A stretch of DNA of 20,346 nt, from contig DMBB01000107.1 in assembly GCA_003446295.1 (NCBI GenBank), forward strand, positions 1 through 20,346. The letters run 5' to 3'. A program made the translations under genes and the position numbers. The notes beneath the pieces were generated by a model. That model searched no databases. It worked only from the letters and a program-made list of their open reading frames with translations, and was not told the DNA's origin. Every line of letters begins with the position of its first letter. The stretch's first letter is position 1. Positions 1 to 5,959 of the stretch are shown piece by piece. This DNA is from Erysipelotrichaceae bacterium. Its GTDB lineage: Bacteria; Bacillota_I; Bacilli_A; Erysipelotrichales; Erysipelotrichaceae.

Positions 1-176
1 GATTATTTCTGTCTCTGCAGGTTCTGCAGTCTCTTCAATACTTTCTTTCTCCGCAGCCGGTTCACTGTCTGTCTGTGCTTCCGCAATGCTGCGGTCAGGG
101 ATATCCTCTGCAGGAGTTTCTTCAGCAGAGAACGGGATCACTTCAGACTCAGCGATTATTTCTGTCTCTGCAGGTT
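1..176. repeat. 23-bp direct repeat, 153 bases apart, in the left-edge gene
   Basis: Bases 1-23 and 154-176 are identical. They encode the PAETEII segment in the same frame. The 153-base offset equals 51 codons, so a longer repeat unit may continue beyond the edge. Confidence 0.7.
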
Positions 177-903
177 TTTCTGCAGGAGCAGATACAGGTT
201 CCTCAGCAGCTGTACGTTCTGCTGTTTCTTCAGCAGGTCCTTCTTCGTCGAACTGTGTTTTCAAAAATGCCTGATATTCTGGTGTCTCATATCTGGAAGG
301 CAGTTCAGCAGGTTCTTCAGTGATCTCCCTAAGGGGCTCCTCATTGGCTGATGCTTCAGGCATGCCAAAAGCCAGAACGGCCTCTTTTTCCGTTCCGGAA
401 GGTTCTGCCTCATTCTGCTTTTCTGCTTCCGCAGGGATCGTCTGATCAGCTGTTTCCTCTGCCTGCTCCGGTTTCTTCCTTCGTGCTCTTCTGACAGGCG
501 GCTTCTTCTCGGCAGCTGTTTCCGTTTCCGCTGTCTTTCTTCTGCGAGGTCTTTTTACCGGAGCTTTCTGTTCAGCGTCAGACGCTTCACCCTGTTCTTC
601 TGTTTTCTTTCTCCGTGTGCGTCTTACCGGCTTTTCAGCAGATTCAGCCGCAGCTGTATCTGTCTGATCCTCTGCCTTCTTTCTGCGCACACGTTTAACA
701 GGAGCTGCTGCCTGTGCTGCTGCAGCATCTCCGGTCGTTTCTTCAGTCTTTTTTCTGCGGGTGCGTTTTACAGGTTTTTCCGCATCCGCTGTATTCTGAT
801 CAGTTGCCTGATCGGCTGTTTTCCTTGGTCTCCGTTTGCGCACGGGTTTGACTGGAGCTGGCATCTGTTCGGTTTCCGACACATTGTTATCTATTTCACT
901 CAT
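1..903 (-). CDS. Low-complexity basic/acidic repeat protein (N-terminal 301 residues, partial)
   Basis: The frame is open from an ATG at 901-903 to the window edge with no stop. An AGGGG ribosome binding site lies about 7 bases upstream of the ATG. The product starts MSEIDNNVSETEQM. Residues about 17-145 carry six imperfect copies of a basic motif of the form PVKRxRRKK, with the PV pair at residues 17, 44, 68, 92, 115 and 136. The copies are separated by Ala/Glu/Asp/Thr/Gln-rich spacers. From about residue 146 the protein becomes acidic, rich in Glu, Ala and Pro. There is no signal peptide or membrane segment. Arg/Lys-Pro repeats of this sort occur in histone H1-like bacterial proteins and in disordered extensions of RNA- or DNA-binding enzymes, so nucleic-acid binding is an inference only. 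The C-terminal part lies outside the window and may hold a recognisable domain. It follows efp and is separated from it by a terminator. Confidence 0.75.
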   Translation of the reverse strand, partial: MSEIDNNVSETEQMPAPVKPVRKRRPRKTADQATDQNTADAEKPVKRTRRKKTEETTGDAAAAQAAAPVKRVRRKKAEDQTDTAAAESAEKPVRRTRRKKTEEQGEASDAEQKAPVKRPRRRKTAETETAAEKKPPVRRARRKKPEQAEETADQTIPAEAEKQNEAEPSGTEKEAVLAFGMPEASANEEPLREITEEPAELPSRYETPEYQAFLKTQFDEEGPAEETAERTAAEEPVSAPAEKPAETEIIAESEVIPFSAEETPAEDIPDRSIAEAQTDSEPAAEKESIEETAEPAETEII

Positions 904-922
904 AAGCTAACCCCTATTAAAC

Positions 923-947
923 AAAATGTGCTTTATCAGCACATTTT
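923..947 (-). terminator. Rho-independent terminator after efp
   Basis: A perfect 10-bp inverted repeat (923-932 with 938-947, loop of 5) ends in TTTT and then GTTTAAT on the minus strand. It overlaps the efp stop codon (946-948) and would separate efp from the repeat-protein gene. Confidence 0.75.
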
Positions 948-1509
948 ATGCTCTGCCTGAATACTTTCCGTCTGCGGTTGATACCAGTACGATCTCACCG
1001 TTTTCGATGAACATGGGTACTTTGATGTCCAGACCGGTCTCTACTTTGGCATTCTTTGTTTTTGCTGAACCTGACACAGTATCACCTTTTACTGCCTGCT
1101 CGCATTCCACGATCTGAAGAGCAACTTTATCCGGCAGGATTACGCCGAGGATCTCGTTGTCGTACATCGTGATGTTGACCATGTCATTTTCTTTCATGAA
1201 TTTCAGTTCCCATTCAAGATTGGTCTTGGGAATTTCGATCTGATCATATGTCTCAGTATCCATAAATACGCATGCTTCACCGTCATCATAAAGGTACTGC
1301 ATCTCTTTCTTTTCGATATGTGCAGGTTCGACCTTGTCTCCTCCGGTGAAGGAGATCTCATTGATAACACCTGTACGCAGGTTCTTGACTTTTGCTTTTA
1401 CAACCATCTGTCTCATTGCGGTCTTGTTGAGATCAAGATTGAGAACAGTGTAAAGGTTATTCTCGTATTCAAACGATGTTCCGGGTCTTAAATCATTAAC
1501 AATAATCAT
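946..1509 (-). CDS. efp: Translation elongation factor P, with Met at the loop-tip position
   Basis: The 187-residue product matches EF-P over its whole length: an N-terminal KOW-like domain (about 1-63) starting MIIVNDLRPG, two OB-fold domains, and the C-terminal segment VPMFIENGEIVLVSTADGKY. EF-P binds between the P and E sites of the ribosome and relieves stalling at proline runs. An ungapped alignment with remembered Bacillus EF-P (both have NLRTG at 43-47) puts residues TAMR (30-33) where PGKG normally sits. The modified Lys32 is therefore replaced by Met32, and the flanking Pro and Gly residues are also lost. The start has an AGGAG site 8 bases upstream. The gene follows comGG by 86 bases and has its own promoter. 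No known EF-P modification gene is visible nearby. The family assignment is firm; the consequence of the changed loop is unknown. Confidence 0.96.
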   Translation of the reverse strand: MIIVNDLRPGTSFEYENNLYTVLNLDLNKTAMRQMVVKAKVKNLRTGVINEISFTGGDKVEPAHIEKKEMQYLYDDGEACVFMDTETYDQIEIPKTNLEWELKFMKENDMVNITMYDNEILGVILPDKVALQIVECEQAVKGDTVSGSAKTKNAKVETGLDIKVPMFIENGEIVLVSTADGKYSGRA

Positions 1510-1530
1510 AATTTATGCTCCTACGACATT

Positions 1531-1558
1531 ATTTTATAAGAATGGTTTCTTTTGTCAA
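1531..1558 (-). promoter_or_regulatory. Sigma-A-type promoter of efp
   Basis: On the minus strand a perfect TTGACA (-35, at 1553-1558) is followed after 16 bases by TAAAAT (-10, at 1531-1536). It lies just upstream of the efp ribosome binding site, giving a very short leader. Confidence 0.7.
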
Positions 1559-1595
1559 CGGAACACAAATTAATTAAAGATTCATCTCCTGCCAA

Positions 1596-1952
1596 TTAAT
1601 CTTCGTCACGGATCGGCACGTAATCATAGATGTGCATATCAGTACACAGCTGTATATCCAGCATTTCGCTGACCGGACTGCTGATCTGAGCCAGGCAGGA
1701 ATCTGTTCCGCACTCTGCGTAAAACGAAACCCCGGCGTAGGCATAATGGCCGGAAACAGGTGTTCCGTTTTTCAGACAGCAGCTGATGAATCTGATCACA
1801 GCTTCTTCGGCTGACAGATAATCATTGGTCCTTCTGAGATTCTCAAGTGCTCTTGTCCTGCACATATTGTTTTGTGCTATGACAGAGATCACAGTTGTGA
1901 TCAGGATAAAAATACTCAGGAAATAGATACTGACAGATCCCTTTTTAAACAT
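1596..1952 (-). CDS. comGG: ComGG-like minor pseudopilin
   Basis: Last gene of the comG operon. From an ATG at 1950-1952, inside the end of comGF, the product is about 118 residues and begins MFKKGSVSIYFL. A short positively charged leader ends in Gly and is followed by a roughly 20-residue hydrophobic helix, as in PilX/ComGG-type minor pseudopilins. There is no Glu at position 5 after the Gly, which is common for this family. The rest is a soluble domain with several Cys residues (two CC/CxxxxC-like clusters), ending in acidic residues. A longer start at 1982 is possible, but no ribosome binding site supports it. Assignment rests mainly on position, size and N-terminal type, because ComGG sequences are poorly conserved. 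No clear terminator follows, so the operon may run on into efp. Confidence 0.72.
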   Translation of the reverse strand: MFKKGSVSIYFLSIFILITTVISVIAQNNMCRTRALENLRRTNDYLSAEEAVIRFISCCLKNGTPVSGHYAYAGVSFYAECGTDSCLAQISSPVSEMLDIQLCTDMHIYDYVPIRDED

Positions 1953-2346
1953 GTACAAGCACCCGTTCCGTTTCCCGGTCATCCCGGAAATATTTGATCT
2001 TCAGAATATCTCCAGTTGCAATGAATGCAATACCGGAAATATCCGAAAGAAAGATCTGAGTTCCCGGTGAAAGGATCAGATGGCGATTGACAAAACGCAG
2101 GACATTTTCTTCTTCATGATAGGTAAAATGCACCTCCTGTGAACTGACAGAAAAGTCTTCGGATACGATCAGAATATGTCTCAGCTGGCATAGTGCGATC
2201 TCATCCTGGATATCCTCCCTGAATTCTGTCAGCGGGATCAGCAGCTTCATACAGCTGAATGCGACAGGCATCAGCATACAGCATGCCCAGAGCACAAAGA
2301 TCAGTTCATAGGTGAAGTATCCGCTTCTGTTTCGCATATGATGCAT
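1945..2346 (-). CDS. comGF: ComGF-like minor pseudopilin
   Basis: The 133-residue product begins MHHMRNRSGYFTYELIF. The leader is short and basic and ends in Gly. It is followed by an aromatic residue, Glu at +5 (YFTYE) and a hydrophobic helix, which is the type IV prepilin signature cleaved by ComC. The C-terminal part has β-rich segments (VHFTYHEEENVLRFVNRHL), as in ComGF. An AAGGA site lies 7 bases before the start. It overlaps comGE at its 5' end by 46 bases and comGG by 8 bases at its 3' end, implying translational coupling. It is expected to be a minor pseudopilin of the DNA-uptake pseudopilus. Symbol assigned by order and signature. Confidence 0.78.
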   Translation of the reverse strand: MHHMRNRSGYFTYELIFVLWACCMLMPVAFSCMKLLIPLTEFREDIQDEIALCQLRHILIVSEDFSVSSQEVHFTYHEEENVLRFVNRHLILSPGTQIFLSDISGIAFIATGDILKIKYFRDDRETERVLVHV

Positions 2347-2507
2347 GTTTCGATCCTTTCACTGATCTGCTGATGTGATTCGTTCATCTCCTGCGTGCAT
2401 TCTATGATCAGTTCTGCAGCACTGCAGGAAGTCCTGACAGCCGCTGCTGTCAGGATGACAGAGAGCGACAGAACTGCTAAGCCTGCCAGAAGATCTGTGA
2501 GCGTCAT
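2301..2507 (-). CDS. comGE: ComGE-like minor pseudopilin lacking a leader peptide
   Basis: A 68-residue protein starting MTLTDLLAGLAVLSLSVI. The start codon overlaps the comGD stop as ATGA (2504-2507). Its N-terminus looks like the mature end of a pseudopilin: a hydrophobic helix of about 20 residues with Asp at position 5, where pseudopilins have Glu5. No basic leader or Gly cleavage site precedes it, and the frame upstream meets a stop two codons before the ATG, so it cannot be extended. The C-terminal half is hydrophilic and contains several Glu and Cys residues. In the canonical operon comGE encodes a minor pseudopilin. It is shorter than I would expect for the family. Position supports the name; the sequence alone is weak. 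Confidence 0.6.
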   Translation of the reverse strand: MTLTDLLAGLAVLSLSVILTAAAVRTSCSAAELIIECTQEMNESHQQISERIETCIICETEADTSPMN

Positions 2508-2893
2508 CTGTCATTCCGGAAGACGAGTCTTCCCCCTCCCAGTTCGATCACCGCTGTATATGTTTTTTTACCGCCGGAAAAGACGATCGTACCGATATGC
2601 GATGCATTCCCATACCGGTTGAATCCGATCAGTGTTCCCCTGTCATCCTCGGCGGCAAAGGACCTGTTTGCGGCATGGAGAAGTGCTTCCGACTGCACTT
2701 CCAGATATTTGTCGGGGAACAGGGAAAATGATCCGCGAGAAAAACCAGCTGAGCGCAGGCCAAGCAGTCCGAGTACCGACAGGACAGACAGAGAAATCAG
2801 CAGTTCCAGCAGTACATAACCTTCAGTTCGCCTGTGCCTGCCCGTTGTAAATGGAGATCGTTCTGCCATCTTCACATGTTCTCTGTACATCAC
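2504..2893 (-). CDS. comGD: ComGD-like minor pseudopilin
   Basis: The product of about 129 residues carries the prepilin signature EGYVLLELLISLSVLSVLG after a long basic leader (to about residue 25): Gly at -1, Tyr at +1 and Glu at +5. The rest matches a minor pseudopilin with a small β-rich C-terminal domain (residues about 85-129). The start shown is a GTG at 2891-2893 with a GAAGGA site 7 bases upstream. An ATG directly after it (2888-2890) or one at 2867-2869 are alternatives. The 5' end overlaps comGC by about 70 bases. The 3' end overlaps comGE by ATGA. Expected role: minor subunit in the competence pseudopilus, processed by the prepilin peptidase ComC, which is not in this window. Confidence 0.82.
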   Translation of the reverse strand: MMYREHVKMAERSPFTTGRHRRTEGYVLLELLISLSVLSVLGLLGLRSAGFSRGSFSLFPDKYLEVQSEALLHAANRSFAAEDDRGTLIGFNRYGNASHIGTIVFSGGKKTYTAVIELGGGRLVFRNDR

Positions 2894-3116
2894 TCATCAG
2901 TCCTTCATTGATCAGATCATTGACACTGTTGGGATCCCTGTCATTGGCAAGCCGGTACTCCAGAATCGCCGAATCAACCACTTTTACCAGTGCGTCACAG
3001 CCTTTTTCATTCACAATTCCAAGCACCTTCTGAATATTCGGCACTGACAGGATAAACAGGATCGAAACGATCGTCACGACGATGATCATTTCAAGAAGCG
3101 TAAAACCTTTTTTCAT
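2823..3116 (-). CDS. comGC: ComGC major competence pseudopilin
   Basis: About 97 residues, beginning MKKGFTLLEMIIVVTIVSIL, a textbook type IV prepilin N-terminus: two Lys, Gly at the cleavage site, Phe at +1 and Glu at +5. The hydrophobic helix is followed by an amphipathic segment and a short C-terminal domain. There are two Cys (near CDALVKVVD and RTCEDGR) that could form the intramolecular disulfide known for ComGC. Two ATG codons are adjacent (3117-3119 and 3114-3116). The second is better spaced from AGGAGG at 3122-3127, so it is used here. That ribosome binding site overlaps the comGB stop. ComGC is the main subunit of the pseudopilus that draws DNA through the cell wall. Confidence 0.92.
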   Translation of the reverse strand: MKKGFTLLEMIIVVTIVSILFILSVPNIQKVLGIVNEKGCDALVKVVDSAILEYRLANDRDPNSVNDLINEGLMSDVQRTCEDGRTISIYNGQAQAN

Positions 3117-3125
3117 CATTCCCTC

Positions 3126-4142
3126 CTAAAATTCCGTTAATACGGACAGCGGCATCATCAGGATCCGGTAGACGATGATCAGCATGATCCCGACTCCCGC
3201 ATAACTGATGAGCCTGATGACTTCGGTGTATCTTTTCAGTTTTCTCTGCATGCGCAAGGATGACATATGAAGATAGCTGTTCATCATGTTCCCTGCTCCC
3301 TCCGTATGGACCGCGATCCTCATAAACCGGTATAACGAAGGATCCAGGTACCTGCTGTGCATCGCTTCCTCAAACGCATTCCCGTCTCTCAGTGCATCAT
3401 CCATTCCGCATGCCAGCATTCTGATCAGCGGCTGGCTGTCCAGACTTTTCAGGATCTGCAGGCTCTGCATCGTGTGCAGATCCATTTCAATGCATTGTGT
3501 GTAGAACAGGATAAACCTGGCAGATACATACTCCCGGATGATCGGGAGAAGATTTCTCGAAGCGATAAAGCAATATGCTCTGATACGGTACTTCCGGGAT
3601 GTGCAGACTGCCGCAATGATCAAAGCAGCGATCACGATGCCAAGCAGAAAAGCACTGATCAGGCGCACCGCGGCTGCGACGCGGCTGTAAAATGACAGAT
3701 CGATCCGGAATCCTGCCATCATGGAAAGCAAAGCCGGGAAGCAGAATTCCGAGAACAGCAGACATCCGCACAGCATCAATAAGAACATGCTCAGCGGATA
3801 CGCAGCCTGTGACAGATACTGTTTACGGGAAGCCTGCCGTGCGTTCGCCATGCGTATGGAAAGACCCAGTGCTTCCTTTACAGGCAGGACCGGTATGAAT
3901 CCTTCCAGATAGCGTCTGTATCTGTCCGGACAGAAATCAGTCATGACACGGTCTCCCGGTTCACCGTTTTCCAGCTGCCGGCGCATCATTGCAAAGCATT
4001 CCGCATTGTGTTCATCTTCCAGTACGCTGAGACACTGACGGAGTGAAAAGCCGGCATTCAGCAGCGACAGGATGCCTTCGCAGTCAAATGGTTCAAGCAA
4101 GATCCGGTGCTGCCTGCGAAAGACAGATATATCCGTTTTCAA
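3126..4142 (-). CDS. comGB: ComGB, competence pilus inner-membrane platform protein
   Basis: A 338-residue polytopic protein of the T2SF/PilC family. Two T2SF-type cytoplasmic helical regions (about 20-110 and 215-300) each precede hydrophobic segments: about 115-140, 160-190 and a C-terminal one near 310-330 (LISYAGVGIMLIIVYRIL). The family platform sits in the membrane beneath the pseudopilus and couples it to the ComGA ATPase. The frame opens with TTG at 4140-4142. No ATG lies further upstream, and the first T2SF helix begins soon after, so a TTG start is the most reasonable choice. It overlaps comGA by 50 bases, and its stop overlaps the comGC ribosome binding site. Confidence 0.9.
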   Translation of the reverse strand: MKTDISVFRRQHRILLEPFDCEGILSLLNAGFSLRQCLSVLEDEHNAECFAMMRRQLENGEPGDRVMTDFCPDRYRRYLEGFIPVLPVKEALGLSIRMANARQASRKQYLSQAAYPLSMFLLMLCGCLLFSEFCFPALLSMMAGFRIDLSFYSRVAAAVRLISAFLLGIVIAALIIAAVCTSRKYRIRAYCFIASRNLLPIIREYVSARFILFYTQCIEMDLHTMQSLQILKSLDSQPLIRMLACGMDDALRDGNAFEEAMHSRYLDPSLYRFMRIAVHTEGAGNMMNSYLHMSSLRMQRKLKRYTEVIRLISYAGVGIMLIIVYRILMMPLSVLTEF

Positions 4143-5073
4143 CAGCTTCCATAACCGCTTCCGGGAGTTTACTGAACCGGCTGCTGTGTTCGTGGTTTCG
4201 GAAATAATAGGTCACCTCCTCTCTGTCCATCACTTCATATACGCAGATCCTGCCCGGCTGATCCTTTCTGTCATACAGCCGCTGACTCGTGATCCCTCCG
4301 AGCACGTCGCTCAGCTGGTATTCATGCACTCCGAGATCCAGCATTCTGTGCACTGCGCCTGTGCAGTCCGAGGCATGAATGGATGTGACGACCAGATGTC
4401 CTGTCAGCGCGCATCTGACAGCCATCTGTGCAGCTTCACTGTCTCTGATCTCTCCGATCATGATGATGTCCGGATCATGCCGCATCAGCTGACGGATCCC
4501 TTCCGCAAATGACAGATGTGCCTGGGAATTGACCTGCAGCTGGACATATTTCTCGGAATAGACTTCCACAGGATCTTCCAGCGTATAGATCTTCCTGCCT
4601 GCTGTTTCGTTGAGAATCGTATACATCGTTGTCGTCTTGCCGCTGCCGGTAGGACCTGAGAACAGGTACAGACCTGATCTGTGTCCAGTTATGCTTTTCA
4701 GATAATTGACCTGCGCTGCATTCATGCTGAGGTCACTGACTGACAGACTGCCTGTGCTGCTGAGTATCCTGAGAACACCGCTCTTCAGGTGATAGCCGCT
4801 TACCAGCGCAAAACGCAGTGCGACAGGTTTACCGTCTACATTGATCTCAAACGAGCCTGTCTGGGGCAGAGCAGCTGCGCTCACATCCATATCCGCCCTG
4901 TACAGCAGAAAGCGGAAAAACCGTTCATCTGCTGCCTTTTGGGGAAGGCGGTACATCTTCCCGCTGATCCGCATCTCTACTTCGAGTTTCCCCTGGGCAT
5001 CAACACTGAAATGAATGTCGGTCGCACCGTATTTCAGTGCTGTCCGCAAAAACTCCTTGAGCAGTTCTTCCAT
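4093..5073 (-). CDS. comGA: ComGA, competence pilus assembly ATPase
   Basis: A 326-residue GspE/PilB-type secretion ATPase. Walker A is GPTGSGKTT (about 130-138), the Asp box is TLEDPVE (about 154-160), Walker B is IIMIGEIRD (about 183-191) and the His box is ALTGHLVVTSIHA (about 202-214). It lacks the long N-terminal domain and the tetra-Cys zinc site of full-length GspE, as expected for ComGA. The cytoplasmic protein powers pseudopilus assembly. The start ATG (5071-5073) has AAGGGAGG only 3 bases upstream, a tight spacing. First gene of the operon. Only 57 bases separate it from the terminator of the upstream DUF523 gene, and I see no convincing promoter there, so how it is transcribed is unclear. 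Confidence 0.95.
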   Translation of the reverse strand: MEELLKEFLRTALKYGATDIHFSVDAQGKLEVEMRISGKMYRLPQKAADERFFRFLLYRADMDVSAAALPQTGSFEINVDGKPVALRFALVSGYHLKSGVLRILSSTGSLSVSDLSMNAAQVNYLKSITGHRSGLYLFSGPTGSGKTTTMYTILNETAGRKIYTLEDPVEVYSEKYVQLQVNSQAHLSFAEGIRQLMRHDPDIIMIGEIRDSEAAQMAVRCALTGHLVVTSIHASDCTGAVHRMLDLGVHEYQLSDVLGGITSQRLYDRKDQPGRICVYEVMDREEVTYYFRNHEHSSRFSKLPEAVMEAVENGYICLSQAAPDLA

Positions 5074-5101
5074 ATGCCTCCCTTCACTTATGAATACGCA
5101 T

Positions 5102-5132
5102 AAAAAAAGATCATTCCCTTTTCAGAATGATC
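5102..5132 (-). terminator. Terminator after the DUF523 gene
   Basis: On the minus strand GATCATT (5126-5132) pairs with AATGATC (5109-5115) around a 10-base loop, followed by seven T (5102-5108). The stem includes part of the DUF523 stop codon. Confidence 0.8.
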
Positions 5133-5562
5133 ACTTATCATGGATAAATTCTTCTTCGGTCATCACTTTGATGCCGTGCTCCTCCAGCATATCGGCAAAA
5201 GTTCCGTTTCCATCGATCAGTGTTTTCGTAAATGTACCGTCGTATATCCTGCCATGACCGCATGCCGGACTTCTGGCTTTCAGCACGGCAGTCTGACAGC
5301 CTTCTTTCAGGCATGTTTCTAAAGCCTGCCTGCTGCCTTTCATATACGCTTCCGTTACATCAGTTCCCTCGCGGTTGATGACCGATGTTCCTCTGCGTTC
5401 TGAAGGGATCCTGGGTACGGGCAGACCTCCCCATACCTCCGGACATACAGGTACTGCCTTTCCTTCCTCGACCAGCTTCCTGATCTCAGGTATTTCATTT
5501 GTATTTCCGTCATATCTGCACCTTTCGCCGGCCAGACATGCACTGACACATATTTTCGTCAT
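5131..5562 (-). CDS. DUF523 (TudS-like) Fe-S protein
   Basis: A 143-residue protein with the three DUF523 signatures: CLAGERCRYDG (9-19), CPEVWGGLPVPRIPSE (40-55) and KARSPACG (95-102). The family was unassigned for long. Characterised members (TudS) convert 2-thiouracil to uracil using a [4Fe-4S] cluster held by three Cys that bind the substrate sulfur at the free iron. C9, C40 and C101 are the probable ligands here, and the short single-domain form fits the stand-alone TudS type. Activity in this organism is inferred, and the substrate could instead be another thiolated base. The start has an AGGAGAG site. The gene is divergent from the small plus-strand gene at 5664, with a perfect palindrome at 5578-5598 between them. 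Confidence 0.9.
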   Translation of the reverse strand: MTKICVSACLAGERCRYDGNTNEIPEIRKLVEEGKAVPVCPEVWGGLPVPRIPSERRGTSVINREGTDVTEAYMKGSRQALETCLKEGCQTAVLKARSPACGHGRIYDGTFTKTLIDGNGTFADMLEEHGIKVMTEEEFIHDK

Positions 5563-5577
5563 AGTCTCTCCTTTTAT

Positions 5578-5598
5578 TTATCATACAACATATGATAA
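5578..5598. promoter_or_regulatory. Perfect palindrome in a divergent intergenic region (candidate operator)
   Basis: TTATCATA and TATGATAA are perfect inverted 8-mers separated by CAACA. The site lies 16 bases upstream of the DUF523 start codon and about 65 bases before the divergent gene at 5664. It could be a repressor site or a small leader hairpin. TATGAT/TATCAT hexamers inside it resemble -10 boxes. No specific regulator is recognised. Confidence 0.4.
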
Positions 5599-5663
5599 AT
5601 CCGTTATATTTCATGAGGTATTCACTTTCTGTTGTGATATCATAGCTTTAGTGAGGTAACTGA

Positions 5664-5933
5664 ATGGAACGCGATCAAGTCCTTCCTTATCTGAATAAAT
5701 TCATCACAGTCACACTTCAGGACGGCAGTCTGCGTTCAGGATATGTGACGAATCCGCAGGATTTCAAGTCTCCCGATGATCATCCCTCAGAACTTGACCT
5801 GGTCAACGGATTCCTGATCGAAAATGTCCCGCTTGATCAGATCGTTAAGATCGAGATCCAGAACAGGGAAAACACGGTTTCCCTGCCTGTAGTCGATCTG
5901 AAAAAAGGCTACGGAGTTGAAGAAGAACAATAA
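5664..5933 (+). CDS. Small hypothetical protein, possibly an SH3/Sm-like barrel
   Basis: An 89-residue acidic protein starting MERDQVLPYLNKFITVTL, with a GAGG element upstream of the ATG. I do not recognise the family. The segment ITVTLQDGSLRSGYVTN (about 14-30) has the β-strand, Asp-Gly turn, β-strand, Gly pattern typical of small SH3- or Sm-like barrels. It is followed by a Pro/Asp-rich loop (DFKSPDDHPSELD) and two more hydrophobic strands (GFLIENVPLDQIVKIEIQ). A barrel fold is therefore plausible but unproven. There is no signal peptide or membrane helix. It is transcribed alone, divergently from the DUF523 gene, and ends in a strong shared terminator. No function is proposed. Confidence 0.8.
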   Translation: MERDQVLPYLNKFITVTLQDGSLRSGYVTNPQDFKSPDDHPSELDLVNGFLIENVPLDQIVKIEIQNRENTVSLPVVDLKKGYGVEEEQ

Positions 5934-5959
5934 AAACCGGATTTCATTTCCGGTTTTTT
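5932..5959. terminator. Bidirectional terminator between the 5664 gene and the MBL gene
   Basis: AAAAACCGGA (5932-5941) pairs with TCCGGTTTTT (5949-5958) around a 7-base loop. T-runs follow on both strands, so it can end the plus-strand small gene and the convergent minus-strand hydrolase gene. Confidence 0.85.

Noticed and set aside
1510..1595. Possible terminator after comGG using the ATTAATT/AATTAAT repeats
   Set aside because: The stem is AT-only with a loop of about 18 bases and no following T-run, so it is not credible as an intrinsic terminator.
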